NCBI RefSeq assembly: GCF_005860805.1
Contig: NZ_VCEJ01000005.1
Span: 248,001-312,000, forward strand
DNA from: Dyadobacter luticola
GTDB taxonomy: Bacteria; Bacteroidota; Bacteroidia; Cytophagales; Spirosomataceae
Direction: 5' to 3'
DNA length: 64,000 nucleotides
Shown here: positions 18,504 to 27,881 of the stretch, piece after piece
Position numbering within the stretch: position 1 is the stretch's first letter
How the letters are laid out: each line of letters begins with the position of its first letter
Translations under genes and position numbers: made by a program
The notes under the pieces: generated by a model
Seen by the model: only the letters and a program-made list of their open reading frames with translations
Database searches by the model: none
What the model was told of the DNA's origin: nothing

Positions 18504-19496
18504 ATGTCATTACCTATTGTTGATACATTCGGCCGCAAGCATACTTATCTGCGCATTTCGCTGACGGATAAGTGCAACCTGCGCTGCACGTACTGTATGC
18601 CGCAGGAGGAAATGCAGTTTATGCCGTCAAAATGGCTGATGCAGGCTGATGAAATCCAGGAGCTGGCGAAGATTTTCGTGGATATGGGTGTTGATAAAAT
18701 CCGTCTCACCGGTGGCGAGCCGCTGATCAGGAAGGATTTTGGACAAATTATTGAGGGTCTGGGCCAGCTAAATACTTCCTTAACATTAACGACCAATGCT
18801 CTTTTAATTGACCAGTTTATCAGTCAATTAAAAGATACTGGAGTGCGCTCGCTGAATGTTAGTCTTGATACTTTGAAGGAAGAGCGTTTTTTCGAGATCA
18901 CGAAACGCACACATTTCTTAAAAACCTGGGATAACATTCAACTTTTGCTGGCCGAAGGCTTTGTAGTAAAAGTAAATATGGTCGTCATGAAAGGGATCAA
19001 TGATGACGAAGTGAATGATTTTGTGCGACTTACCTTGAATGAACCCAACCTGCACGTCCGTTTTATAGAGTTCATGCCTTTTAAAGGAAATCAGTGGGAG
19101 ATGTCCAAAATCTTTTCTTATGCTGATTTGCTGACTTTTATTAGCCGTGAATTTGAATTTACAAAACTGCCCGGCGAGCTGCATGATACCGCACACTCTT
19201 TCCAGGTAAATGGCGGCGCGGGAACGTTCGGAATCATTGGAACCGTAACCCATCCTTTCTGCGCGGGCTGCAATCGCATCCGGCTTACTGCGGACGGCAA
19301 GCTGAAAAACTGCCTTTTTGATACCTCCGAAATAGATCTGCTGACGCCACTTCGCGAAGGAAAAAACGTCCGCGAGCTGATCTACGCCCATTTTCACAAA
19401 AAACATTTCGCATACGGCGGCCACGTCGATTTCTCCGAAAAACAAGCTAAATCGGAGTACGAGCAGAACCGGAATATGATCGCGATTGGAGGCTGA
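18504..19496 (+). CDS. moaA: GTP 3',8-cyclase MoaA, radical SAM
   Basis: The product has 330 residues, normal for MoaA. The radical-SAM cluster motif is CNLRCTYC at 24-31, followed by the GGEP segment (KIRLTGGEPLIR). The second cluster has FCAGCNRIRL and NCLF near 252-270. The C-terminus ends in GG, as required for MoaA activity. It performs the first step of molybdenum-cofactor synthesis. It closes the operon 24 bp after the moaCB fusion. Confidence 0.96.
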   Translation: MSLPIVDTFGRKHTYLRISLTDKCNLRCTYCMPQEEMQFMPSKWLMQADEIQELAKIFVDMGVDKIRLTGGEPLIRKDFGQIIEGLGQLNTSLTLTTNALLIDQFISQLKDTGVRSLNVSLDTLKEERFFEITKRTHFLKTWDNIQLLLAEGFVVKVNMVVMKGINDDEVNDFVRLTLNEPNLHVRFIEFMPFKGNQWEMSKIFSYADLLTFISREFEFTKLPGELHDTAHSFQVNGGAGTFGIIGTVTHPFCAGCNRIRLTADGKLKNCLFDTSEIDLLTPLREGKNVRELIYAHFHKKHFAYGGHVDFSEKQAKSEYEQNRNMIAIGG

Positions 19497-19611
19497 TGCC
19501 ACTTAACCTCATTTTTTGCCGCTTAAATATTGTGTGCAACACGGGCTGAAAGGTTACATCATTGGTAAAATCTCAACTTCCTTTTTTTACCAATTTTCAA
19601 CCTTCGAAGCC

Positions 19612-20022
19612 ATGCGAAACGTGATGAAATCCCTTGCCCAGGCTGCATGCGCGGCCTTATTTTTTGCAAATGCTGTCTCAGCAAACCCCATCGAATTAAA
19701 AGAATGTCAGAACAATACCTGCGAGAAATTCAGGGTGGGTATGTACCGTGTGAGAAATACCGTCACGATGAACCTTTTGATTGAAAAGCAAAAAGGTGAG
19801 CGCCTGGCTGTCAGGCTGCTGGATCAGAAAGGGAAAATTTTAATGGAAGATATTGTTCCGAAAAACTTGAACAAATTCGGCACGAAACTAAATTTTTCTG
19901 AAATACAGGATGGAGTTTATACACTGGAAGTTGCGGATGGTAGCGAGAAGGTTGTGAAAAGTATTTACCTCTCTACCAACGAAGTACGCGAAGTCAACCG
20001 GACGCTGCTAGGGGTAAATTAA
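19612..20022 (+). CDS. Small secreted hypothetical protein
   Basis: The product has about 136 residues from the ATG at 19612 (or 132 from the ATG at 19624); an upstream in-frame TTG at 19516 is rejected because it would bury the signal peptide. A signal sequence ends near ANAVSA. The mature part is a compact beta-rich domain (FRVGMYRVRNTVTMNLLIEKQKGERLAVRLLDQ) similar in pattern to small Bacteroidota periplasmic domains annotated only as hypothetical. Its stop overlaps the stop of the convergent membrane-protein gene in the sequence TTAA. Confidence 0.65.
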   Translation: MRNVMKSLAQAACAALFFANAVSANPIELKECQNNTCEKFRVGMYRVRNTVTMNLLIEKQKGERLAVRLLDQKGKILMEDIVPKNLNKFGTKLNFSEIQDGVYTLEVADGSEKVVKSIYLSTNEVREVNRTLLGVN

Positions 20023-21191
20023 GGCTCCGATCGGGGAGCAAGCTTGCCGAAGAGCAAATCGAAAGTAAGCTTGCCCCAGACCAAAATGCACGGTACCGCT
20101 TTGATCGTGTAAGGTACCAGCCACCCCTGTCTGATGAATTTTGGAAATAAATCGGTGGGGGATAATGTGGTGAAAATGAATGCTAGTACCAGCAAAATGT
20201 AATTTCCCCGCGTCGGATATTGCGAATAATACCACATCGCCACGCCCGCAGCCGCGATAATAAATGTAGGCGATTCGGCACGGTGGTTGAAAATAACCAC
20301 CCAGATCAGTACCGAAGCCAGCATTAAAGCCCGGAATGTGAAGTTTTGGTATTCTTTAATTCTCAAAAGCGGCAGACAAAACAAAATAACGCCCGCCACA
20401 CTCACATAAGTCTTATTAACCTGCCACCCAAACCAGGTTTTCAGCCAGCCGATCACTGACAGCCCGTCGGAAATAGAATGATCATTTGACAAAAGATTTC
20501 CCCAGCTTTTATACAAAAAAACAAACTGCTCCCAATCCACCACGACAAGCGGTAGGAATGTGAAAAGCAAAACCCAAACTGCTGTGGTATAGGTTAGTTT
20601 CAGTTTATCGGGATAAAGGAGATAAAGCGCCAGGCCGACAATCCCGAACAATTTAATGTAGATCGTCGAGACGAGGCAAAGCGACGCCAGCCAGTATTTT
20701 TTCTTTTCCAGAAAGCCGAATGTGAAGAGTAACAGTCCGGCTATCAGTGCATTACTCTGCTCATTTTGCACTGAGGTAAGTAACTCCACGAGCATAAAAA
20801 CCAGGATCAAACCTTTGGTGCGCAGGTCAAATCGGGGCAGGTGATAAACAGAGAAAAAGAGGACTGCGGCATTGAGAATGTTCCACAAAGAAAGTCCGAG
20901 CACATTGGGCAGTACCGCCAGGATCCCGAAAATCAATGCGAAAGAGGGGCTGTATTTAAACAGATCACCTTGTTCTTCCACGAACTGCGCGTACAAATCT
21001 TTTCCCTCGATCAGGTGAAAAAAGGACTGTTTGAAAATGATGTAATTATTGTAAGACGTGTAAAGATGCCCGCCGGGGACAAAACTTTTTAAACCCGAAA
21101 AATAGGATTGCAGGCTGGCAAAAAGGGCAATGCCAAGAAATACTATAAGAATAGTCCTTTGATTGACGAGGAAGCGGTTGGCAGCATTCAT
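20019..21191 (-). CDS. Polytopic membrane protein, GT87/DUF2029-like
   Basis: The product has 390 residues, with about ten hydrophobic segments spread over the whole length. The periplasmic-loop segment with YTSYNNYIIFKQSFFHLIEGKDLYA near the N-terminus and the KYSPSFALIFGILAVLP motif are typical of the DUF2029/GT87 polyprenol-linked mannosyltransferase family (GT-C fold). A catalytic Asp/Glu in the first loop could not be assigned with confidence. Donor and acceptor are unknown. It follows the RES/Xre genes on the minus strand. Confidence 0.75.
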   Translation of the reverse strand: MNAANRFLVNQRTILIVFLGIALFASLQSYFSGLKSFVPGGHLYTSYNNYIIFKQSFFHLIEGKDLYAQFVEEQGDLFKYSPSFALIFGILAVLPNVLGLSLWNILNAAVLFFSVYHLPRFDLRTKGLILVFMLVELLTSVQNEQSNALIAGLLLFTFGFLEKKKYWLASLCLVSTIYIKLFGIVGLALYLLYPDKLKLTYTTAVWVLLFTFLPLVVVDWEQFVFLYKSWGNLLSNDHSISDGLSVIGWLKTWFGWQVNKTYVSVAGVILFCLPLLRIKEYQNFTFRALMLASVLIWVVIFNHRAESPTFIIAAAGVAMWYYSQYPTRGNYILLVLAFIFTTLSPTDLFPKFIRQGWLVPYTIKAVPCILVWGKLTFDLLFGKLAPRSEP

Positions 21192-21207
21192 AAAAAATAA
21201 AGAAAAG

Positions 21208-21657
21208 CTATTTCAATCGCTTGTCAAAATGTACCGGCTCGACTTTCACGATGCGGGCCGAGGCGTGTTCGGGGTGCAGGGGATTCAAAAGATAATTGTA
21301 TTCTGCAAAGCTCTGCGCGGAAGGCACTCGCATGATCCAATATTTGCCCTCCTGAATCCAGGCTTCGGAGATGGTAGCGAGTGAAGTGGAGTAGGGAAAT
21401 TCCCACCAGTTGGCCGGAAGCTGGGCGGCCAGCACATGGGTGATCGTGGCCGTATCCGGAATGTCGATGGTAACCAGAACCTGGTTTTTGGGGATAATGG
21501 GCGAGTTTGCCAGGATTTCCAGTTTGGACAGGGAAATATGTTCGGAAGTGTAAAGTACGCGTGTGCCCTTGAAATGCCAGCGACCGCTGGTATACATGCA
21601 GCCGGTGCCTGAAAGATCGTTTGCGTAAGCTGGCGACGTGATCCGGTAGAGCCGCAT
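21208..21657 (-). CDS. RES-domain toxin
   Basis: The product has 149 residues, normal for RES toxins. It carries the family pattern MRLYRITSPAYA, GRWHFKGTRVLYTSEHISLSKLE (conserved Arg, Tyr and Glu residues of the RES fold) and the C-terminal NYLLNPLHPEHASARIV. RES toxins degrade NAD+. The gene follows its Xre-type antitoxin with one base between stop and start. Confidence 0.92.
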   Translation of the reverse strand: MRLYRITSPAYANDLSGTGCMYTSGRWHFKGTRVLYTSEHISLSKLEILANSPIIPKNQVLVTIDIPDTATITHVLAAQLPANWWEFPYSTSLATISEAWIQEGKYWIMRVPSAQSFAEYNYLLNPLHPEHASARIVKVEPVHFDKRLK

Positions 21658-21658
21658 A

Positions 21659-22090
21659 CTAAGAGAAAATGCCGTGCTCTATCCTGAATAAAACATTCAT
21701 AATTTCCTCGCGACCAATAGAATAGCTCAGCAGGTCAATCGGTTTTTTATTTCCCAGGGCAAGTACCGGACTGTTGAGCCAAGTCCTGAAATCACTTTCA
21801 TTTTCAAAAACATCCAGGCCTTTTGCAATGATCCGCGAAAGATCGACCACCTTCTCACTTTCCCCGGCCGATAATGTTGATTGATTTTTGATGCGGCGCT
21901 GAAAAGTGCTTTCCGACAAGTTCATAATCTGGCTGAACAGCTTGTTAGAAAGCTCCAATTGTTTCTGGACCCTTTGCGCAACTGCTATCGGAAACCCTTT
22001 CTCAGTAATCTCAATGAAAGATAAAAAACTGTCAACAGGCTGCTTAAAAGCCTTTTGTCCCCCTAAAACATCTATGATTTGCGTTGTCAT
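21659..22090 (-). CDS. Xre/MbcA/ParS-type antitoxin (DUF2384)
   Basis: The product has 143 residues: an N-terminal HTH-like part with LFSQIMNLSESTFQRRIKNQ and a C-terminal DUF2384 segment (ESDFRTWLNSPVLALGNKKPIDLLSYSIGREEIMNVLFRIEHG) that occludes the RES active site. It is the partner of the RES toxin immediately downstream. Autoregulation by binding the inverted repeat just upstream is likely by analogy with the family. Confidence 0.92.
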   Translation of the reverse strand: MTTQIIDVLGGQKAFKQPVDSFLSFIEITEKGFPIAVAQRVQKQLELSNKLFSQIMNLSESTFQRRIKNQSTLSAGESEKVVDLSRIIAKGLDVFENESDFRTWLNSPVLALGNKKPIDLLSYSIGREEIMNVLFRIEHGIFS

Positions 22091-22091
22091 G

Positions 22092-22127
22092 CTGTCAAAT
22101 GATTGTATTAACTAAGTCATTTGACAG
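22092..22127. promoter_or_regulatory. Perfect inverted repeat, candidate RES/Xre operator
   Basis: Arms CTGTCAAATGA (22092-22102) and TCATTTGACAG (22117-22127) are exact complements separated by 14 bp. The inner arm begins two bases upstream of the antitoxin ATG (22090). Position and symmetry suit an operator for the HTH antitoxin; this is inference. Confidence 0.65.
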
Positions 22128-22166
22128 TAAATTTAATCAAATCTTTCAGGATTCAAAATCTCACTG

Positions 22167-23093
22167 CTATTTAATGTACCCCATCGCCTTCAACCACCCT
22201 TCCATTGCCGCGGGCCAGCCGCCTAGCGAGCCTTTGCCCTCGGTGCGCATACCGTAGCCGTGGCCGCCTTTTGGGTAGAGGTGCATTTCGACGGGGACTT
22301 TTACTTTTTTCAATGCGAGGTAATAGGCAATGCTGTTTTCGACGGGGACACCGTTGTCGTCGGTGGCGTGGACAAGGAATGCTGGCGGCGTTTTATCGGT
22401 TACCTGCAATTCGTTGGAGTAATATTTGATCAGTTCTTCGGATTTTTCAGGTCCCAAAAGATTATCCCGGGAGCCGGCGTGGGCGAGTTCCGGCAAAAGT
22501 GAAATGACCGGATAAATTAAAATGGAAAAATTTGGTTTGGCTTCTTCCGACGCTTTTGGCCCCATATTAAAGTGCGTTGACAATGTTGCAGCCAAATGTC
22601 CACCGGCCGAAAAGCCCATGATACCGATTTTTGACACATCCACATTCCATTTTTTAGCATTTTGGCGCACCAGTTTCATTGCCTGCATCGCGTCCATTAA
22701 AGGAACTTCGTGCTGATGTTCCATTGTCTTGTCGCTCGGCAGCCGGTATTTCAATACAAAAGCAGTTATGCCCCTCTCGTTGAACCATTTAGCAAAATCA
22801 CTTCCTTCATGCGATGCTGCCAAAATTCCGTAGCCTCCGCCGGGGCAAATTACTACTGCTGCGCCGGTCGCCTTTTCTTTCGGGGCAATGTAGGCAGCTA
22901 GTGTGGGCACGGTTACGCCGCTGATGCGCAGGATTCCCTGGGCGTCGGTTTCGGATTTTTCCTGAATAGTATTGGTTTTAGAATTGGGGACTTTGCCTTC
23001 CGGCCAGAGATTGATGGTTTCAGTTTGTGCCATAACTGGTTGTAATAGTGGGGAAAGGCTCAAAGCGATGAGCATCCGTGCGATCGTCTTCAT
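22167..23093 (-). CDS. Secreted alpha/beta-hydrolase, acetyl-esterase type
   Basis: The product has 308 residues. A signal peptide ends near VMAQ. The alpha/beta-hydrolase fold is evident: CPGGGYGILA as the oxyanion-hole motif, GIMGFSAGGHLA with the nucleophile Ser, an Asp in VHATDDNGV and the His in PKGGHGYGM. The pattern is that of BD-FAE/acetylxylan-esterase-like enzymes, which deacetylate plant polysaccharides in the periplasm or outside. The gene lies 46 bp downstream of exosortase N on the same strand and may belong to that transcript, but there is no obvious functional link. Confidence 0.82.
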   Translation of the reverse strand: MKTIARMLIALSLSPLLQPVMAQTETINLWPEGKVPNSKTNTIQEKSETDAQGILRISGVTVPTLAAYIAPKEKATGAAVVICPGGGYGILAASHEGSDFAKWFNERGITAFVLKYRLPSDKTMEHQHEVPLMDAMQAMKLVRQNAKKWNVDVSKIGIMGFSAGGHLAATLSTHFNMGPKASEEAKPNFSILIYPVISLLPELAHAGSRDNLLGPEKSEELIKYYSNELQVTDKTPPAFLVHATDDNGVPVENSIAYYLALKKVKVPVEMHLYPKGGHGYGMRTEGKGSLGGWPAAMEGWLKAMGYIK

Positions 23094-23139
23094 GGGTTCG
23101 GTTTTTCATCGAAAAGACGCCAATTCGCCCAATATACCC

Positions 23140-24444
23140 TCAAATTTGCTGTAACCACCGGTTAATAGCGTCATTCAGGTTCTTTTCACTACCCGCAGTA
23201 ACATTAACCAGTTGAAAATCACCTTCTCCCGTCATCGCCCGCCAGCGCCAATCGAGCTGGCTGATGGTGGTATGTTTACTATTGGAAAACCACCAGGCGG
23301 TTTGCAGCTTGTCGCTTCCTTTTTTCAATGTACCCACGTAAATTTTTTTGCCGGAAAAAACCTGCTCTTTCACGGCCGTCAGCTCATACCCGGAGCCAAC
23401 CCAGCAAATCGCGGGATTATGTTCAGTAGTAAAAAATTCGGGGATCGGTTTTACGTAAATCAATGTCTCCGCATTCTTAAACTGCGTGACGCCACTCGCC
23501 AGCACATTCATCTGATAATCACCGGATATTTTACTGGTAATAACATTAACAGAAGCAGGTTTGAATGTTTGTTTTTGAAAAATAAAAAAACTGCAAGCCA
23601 GAAGTAATGTGATGTGCAGGGCAACTGCGGGAAAGTCTGGCTTCCAGGTAATGTTATTTTTTGAAGGAGTTATTTTTCCAAAATTCAGGGTTAAGTATTC
23701 GACAATCAGCGAGACAGGTAGCCAGACATAGAGCAGCAGGCAAGCTATACCGATCCAATCATGAAATGGATTTTCGGGGGCAATGTGGAAAATGACCAAC
23801 GTAATGATCCGTATCAGGTTACCGGCAATGTTAAACGTAAACGCTGTTGCCAGAACGAGGATTTTTAGTTTCGTACCAATTTCCTTCCGCGTTTTTTGTT
23901 GTTCCTGAATGATCAGAAAAATACCGGCCAGCAGCGAGAATCCCGTCATTTGCAATCCCATACAAGCCGGATCTACAGAGAAATCTGCTCCGCCAAGCTG
24001 CATGATATTACCCGAAACTGTGACGGGAACATTGGCCAGTTTCAAAATAAAAGCCGACCACTCGCTAAGTTGGAGGCGGATCGGAAAAGTAAAAACTTCG
24101 GATAAGTATCTGAAAAGCGGTGAAATGATGATCAACACCGCCGCGACCAGCAAATTGAGTCGGCCAAGTACATGCTGGATCACAAAAAGCAGCGACGATA
24201 CCAGCAGCAGATAGCGGAATGTTTGCTCTTTCCGGAATAAACAAATGATCAGGAAAACGGCCACAAAAAATCCTAGCCACCAGTTTTTATTACTGGTGGG
24301 CGAAGACAAAATCACCAGCGGCAGCAAGCCCAGGCCAATCCAGCAGGTCGCGTCGCCTTGGAGGTAACCCATCGATAGCAAACTGCCAAGCAGGACTACA
24401 TAACCTGCCAGCAAAAACCAGGCGGCGAATTTATCAGCGTGCAT
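23140..24444 (-). CDS. xrtN: Exosortase N
   Basis: The product has 434 residues from the ATG at 24444, which sits inside the last codons of the upstream VIT gene; the alternative TTG at 24480 is rejected. The N-terminal half has about ten membrane helices. The exosortase core carries the catalytic triad by motif: Cys161 in DPACMGLQM, Arg212 in NLIRII and His228 in FHDWIG. Residues after about 290 form a soluble periplasmic domain, as in exosortases with an EpsI-like tail. Exosortases cleave PEP-type C-terminal tails. The cognate substrate is the adjacent VIT protein, and the 11-bp gene overlap implies coupled translation. Confidence 0.9.
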   Translation of the reverse strand: MHADKFAAWFLLAGYVVLLGSLLSMGYLQGDATCWIGLGLLPLVILSSPTSNKNWWLGFFVAVFLIICLFRKEQTFRYLLLVSSLLFVIQHVLGRLNLLVAAVLIIISPLFRYLSEVFTFPIRLQLSEWSAFILKLANVPVTVSGNIMQLGGADFSVDPACMGLQMTGFSLLAGIFLIIQEQQKTRKEIGTKLKILVLATAFTFNIAGNLIRIITLVIFHIAPENPFHDWIGIACLLLYVWLPVSLIVEYLTLNFGKITPSKNNITWKPDFPAVALHITLLLACSFFIFQKQTFKPASVNVITSKISGDYQMNVLASGVTQFKNAETLIYVKPIPEFFTTEHNPAICWVGSGYELTAVKEQVFSGKKIYVGTLKKGSDKLQTAWWFSNSKHTTISQLDWRWRAMTGEGDFQLVNVTAGSEKNLNDAINRWLQQI

Positions 24445-27001
24445 AATTCCTAAAAGTATAGTAGCCAGCCAGCAGCGCAAAAAGTACGATCAAAGCCCAT
24501 TCATGCGGCTCAGGCACCGCGCCCGACGATTTCAAACTCGCATTATCGAGGCTGTTTTTGCTTTTTTTAATGTCAAACCGATCATAATCCTTTTGACTTT
24601 CCAGCACAATCATGCTCGAAACCGGCGTGACAATGTGCGCCAAACTGGCTTCGCTGACGAGGCTGGCCTGCAAAACAGAATCCGACTGAAAACTTTTATC
24701 CAGATAATGCCGGCCCGCCTGCTTCATAATGTGGTTGTAGGCAAAAAGCCGCAGCAAATGATCAGGCGCATTTTGTTTGACAGGAACATTGCTTTCCACA
24801 ATCACCAGTCCCGAATTTCCTATTTTCAACATTGATTCGTTGGCTTCGGCATTGGCAGGAAACTGGTTTCGCGAGAGCAGGTTTCTGATCTCAGTCAGGC
24901 TGCGCTCCTCGCTTCGGATTATGCGCAGCTCCTGCAATGTTTTGAGATAAGGCGAAAGTTCTGTGCTTAAATTCAGTGTTTTAAGCGGCGAAAGTATTTT
25001 GTCCTGACTTAATGCATTGGAAAAATGGCTTCCTGAAAGATCTTTTACATTTGGCGAAATGGCAGTGCCTTTGGTAATCAGCAAAGCATTTTCACGGTCG
25101 GCGACCAGATGCACCGGGAAAAGCGAGTAGTTGAATGCTGAGAGTTTCTCAAAAATGGCTTCCCTGTTTTCATGATTGAGCAGCTTGAAATTTTGGTCAA
25201 AAACATAAACCGGCTTGTTTTTCAATACATAAAAAATCTCATCAAATTCTTCTTCAGACCAGGAACTGTTGATGTCCAAGTAAATAGCTTTTGCTGCAAA
25301 TGATTCGGGAACCGCCTGCACGGGCAGCATTGAGTAGGATTTTCCATTAAATGTAAAACCAGCATCCGAAACCGGTGGAGCATTAAATCTCGCGTCCCAA
25401 TCAGACTGGTACCTGCCATTAAAAACCAGTTTAGAGCCAGCCTTTTCGGATTTAAAAGGAAGTTTCAGGCCGGAAATTTCTTGGGTAAAATCGAGCTTGA
25501 TCGTCTCGGAAGCCTGCGAAGTGGCCGGACCATTGAACCAAGCATTTTCGTAAACCAGCTGATTGTTCTCAAACTTCAAAGGCGAAGTAATGCCGATCTT
25601 AAACTTGCGTTCTTCCTCGCTCGTGCAGGGGAAGACTTTGATTTTCAGCGTGTTGCCTTCCTGCCAATGTATCACCGACGGGTCGCGCGTCTCCACACCG
25701 ACAATCGTTTTGTAAGCCAAGTCCGCCTTTGCCTGGGTGGTCAGATAACTTTTTTGCTCCACGCCATCAATCCACAAAGAAAGCGAGCTCACTACCGAGC
25801 CTTCCGGCAGGTGAAATGTGTACAGCGCCTCTTCCTGCATCAATGTTTGCCTGGCGCGACTTTCAATACTGATCGTCTTTTCGGTATATGCCAGCCGGAA
25901 TTCCGGGTAAATTTTCGCCTCGGTAGCCACATGTGAAGTCACCAGATCGCTGCCCGACCAGAGCCGCTCCTGGGTATAATGCCGGCCATCGAAAATCACA
26001 TTTAATAATTTAATGCGGTCTTGCTGATCCAATGCAGGTTTTGGCATGAAAAAGGAGGCGATGAAAACCAGCGGGTCATGCTGTGCAAGTTGGCCCAGGT
26101 TCGTCATCGTCGGGCCGAAGCTGAAAAATTCAGTCGGCATTTGGTAGGCCAGATCACCGATGATGATTTTTTTGGAAACCCAGTCACTACCAACCGATTG
26201 TCCCAGCAAAATCCAGTCGGGCAGCGCATTGTTTTTGCCCGCCGCGATCACGTTCGTTTTATGACTGATTTCACTGCTGATCCGATTCCATTTGATACTA
26301 AAACCAACAATAAAAAGCAGCGGGGCAAGGATGCCAGCCAGCAGATAGCGGCGGTAGATTTTCCATTTTTGGACTAAAATATTAATATAGGTAATCGAAA
26401 TCAGCAGCGGAATAAAGCTGTGAACCGAAATGCCAAGCGCCATCAATGCCAGCAAACTTACCGGATAAAGTCGGATGAGATAGAGTGCATAGTAACACCA
26501 AAGTACTGTGGAAGAGGCGATTAAAAAGTGTACAACATTCTTTACGGCTTGCGGCAACCATTCTTCCAATGTAAAAACCACCCCGGCCAGCACGCAAATA
26601 ATAATCGCCGCGCTCAGCCACGGTGCCGAGGTATTGAAAACAGACATGGAAAGATTCAGCGAAAAGCAACTGACCAGCCAGATGAAGCCTAGCAGAATTC
26701 GGTGCGCCAAAAATTCATTCGGCTGCTTTTTCCACAACATCCGGATTTTTCCTTTCGCCAGCAGCCAGGCGGTATAAAAGCAAGCCACCAGGTAAGTAAT
26801 CACGAAGGAGCCAACTTCCAGAAGGGGTAGGGAAAGCTTTTTCTGCAAAGCTAACAACGTCGCGAAATTGAAAATCAGACACGCCAAACCCAGCATGTAA
26901 TCGAAGTCGATCACGAGTGATGTTGGGCTAATCTGCTGATTTTGTGGCTCTTCCGTCTTTTGATCAGGCTGAACCGGAATTGTGGGCATAGTCGTTTTCA
27001 T
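24434..27001 (-). CDS. XrtN-system VIT-domain protein with PEP C-terminal sorting tail
   Basis: The product has 855 residues. Residues 1-250 contain about seven hydrophobic helices. The middle, about residues 360-480, has VIT-domain features (ESRARQTLMQEEALYTFHLPEG, the WIDG turn, then a regular series of beta strands). The C-terminus is a sorting signal: PEP at 830-832, one hydrophobic helix, then a short basic tail (FRNYAR). This matches the VIT-domain partner that accompanies exosortase N in Bacteroidota, whose function is unknown. It is presumably cleaved by the exosortase encoded immediately downstream. Confidence 0.88.
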   Translation of the reverse strand: MKTTMPTIPVQPDQKTEEPQNQQISPTSLVIDFDYMLGLACLIFNFATLLALQKKLSLPLLEVGSFVITYLVACFYTAWLLAKGKIRMLWKKQPNEFLAHRILLGFIWLVSCFSLNLSMSVFNTSAPWLSAAIIICVLAGVVFTLEEWLPQAVKNVVHFLIASSTVLWCYYALYLIRLYPVSLLALMALGISVHSFIPLLISITYINILVQKWKIYRRYLLAGILAPLLFIVGFSIKWNRISSEISHKTNVIAAGKNNALPDWILLGQSVGSDWVSKKIIIGDLAYQMPTEFFSFGPTMTNLGQLAQHDPLVFIASFFMPKPALDQQDRIKLLNVIFDGRHYTQERLWSGSDLVTSHVATEAKIYPEFRLAYTEKTISIESRARQTLMQEEALYTFHLPEGSVVSSLSLWIDGVEQKSYLTTQAKADLAYKTIVGVETRDPSVIHWQEGNTLKIKVFPCTSEEERKFKIGITSPLKFENNQLVYENAWFNGPATSQASETIKLDFTQEISGLKLPFKSEKAGSKLVFNGRYQSDWDARFNAPPVSDAGFTFNGKSYSMLPVQAVPESFAAKAIYLDINSSWSEEEFDEIFYVLKNKPVYVFDQNFKLLNHENREAIFEKLSAFNYSLFPVHLVADRENALLITKGTAISPNVKDLSGSHFSNALSQDKILSPLKTLNLSTELSPYLKTLQELRIIRSEERSLTEIRNLLSRNQFPANAEANESMLKIGNSGLVIVESNVPVKQNAPDHLLRLFAYNHIMKQAGRHYLDKSFQSDSVLQASLVSEASLAHIVTPVSSMIVLESQKDYDRFDIKKSKNSLDNASLKSSGAVPEPHEWALIVLFALLAGYYTFRNYAR

Positions 27002-27088
27002 AGCTTTTCATTTATTAAAAAGTACTTTGTATTGCAAAGTAAAATTGATAAATGATATAAGCAATAAGCGCGAGAAGAAATTTTAAAG

Positions 27089-27159
27089 TTGTCAACCTGA
27101 GCGCAGTCGAAGGCTTTACTGGTGCGCAGTAACGCCTTCGACTCCGCTCAGGTTGACAA
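27089..27159. repeat. Palindromic repeat with CCTTCGACTCCGCTCAGG core
   Basis: Left arm 27089-27114 and right arm 27134-27159 are nearly perfect inverted copies (TTGTCAACCTGAGCGCAGTC with its complement, a CG against CC-type mismatch near the middle). The core GACTCCGCTCAGG recurs in the cluster at 56600-56769. This is a dispersed REP-like palindrome, also able to form a strong hairpin behind the VIT gene's upstream region. Confidence 0.85.
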
Positions 27160-27191
27160 AGAATAGATCATCATTCTTAAAAGAAGCAGAA

Positions 27192-27779
27192 CTAAGGCTT
27201 CGCGGGATTAATCATAATATGTGCCCTATGCGTGCCGGGATCCATGATCCAGGGCATGCCTGGCATGTCGGGTTTGAGGGGGAGGCCGGTGCTTTCGGCG
27301 GTGGCGAAGGGAATGTAGACGACGTAGCGTAAGTAGCTGTTTTTCAATGTGCCGGTCGCTGCGTCATAGTTATCTTTAGAGCCGGAGAGTACATATAAGG
27401 TGGACGATTGCTTTGGCATGGACAATGTGCCGGCTTTCACTTCTTTTTCACGGATGTCGAAAATCTCTTTTGGGTTTTTGCCTTCCTTGGTCAGTGCACG
27501 GCCGCGTTCCATAAAAGGATCGAGCGTGGCGGGGTAGCAGGACACATTGATATCCTCTTTTTTCGGATCATCGGCCAGACAAACGAAATCGTTATTGCCC
27601 GCGCGGAGGACGGTGAATGTGCCATCGGCGCCGTAGCCGTACACTTTTGCGCCGGCCTGTTTTTCAGAAGGCGCGGCCAGTACCGCAGTTTTAATCTGAA
27701 TGTCGGGGGAAGGGATGTTTTGGCCGACTGCGCGAAGTGCCAGACAGACGATGATCAGGGAAAAAAAAGTCTTGTTCAT
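27192..27779 (-). CDS. Secreted hypothetical protein
   Basis: The product has 195 residues. A signal peptide ends RAVGQ. The mature protein has no membrane segment; two Cys in the central region (VCLADD, VSCYPAT) may form a disulfide. The C-terminus carries a GMPWIMDPGTHRAHIMI segment with His residues that might bind metal. I do not recognise a family. It is transcribed alone, upstream of the divergent dehydrogenase gene at 27882, with about 100 bp between their starts. Confidence 0.6.
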   Translation of the reverse strand: MNKTFFSLIIVCLALRAVGQNIPSPDIQIKTAVLAAPSEKQAGAKVYGYGADGTFTVLRAGNNDFVCLADDPKKEDINVSCYPATLDPFMERGRALTKEGKNPKEIFDIREKEVKAGTLSMPKQSSTLYVLSGSKDNYDAATGTLKNSYLRYVVYIPFATAESTGLPLKPDMPGMPWIMDPGTHRAHIMINPAKP

Positions 27780-27881
27780 GATAGTAAATGACAGGTGGAT
27801 TGTCTCTTATAACGCTAAAATTAGCAATCTTTCATTTAGAAAAAACACATTGTTTCTCCCAGAAACACAATTACTTCACCT

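Noticed and set aside
24445..24480. TTG start for exosortase N
   Set aside because: ATG at 24444 overlaps the preceding stop in the typical coupled manner and gives a proper N-terminus.
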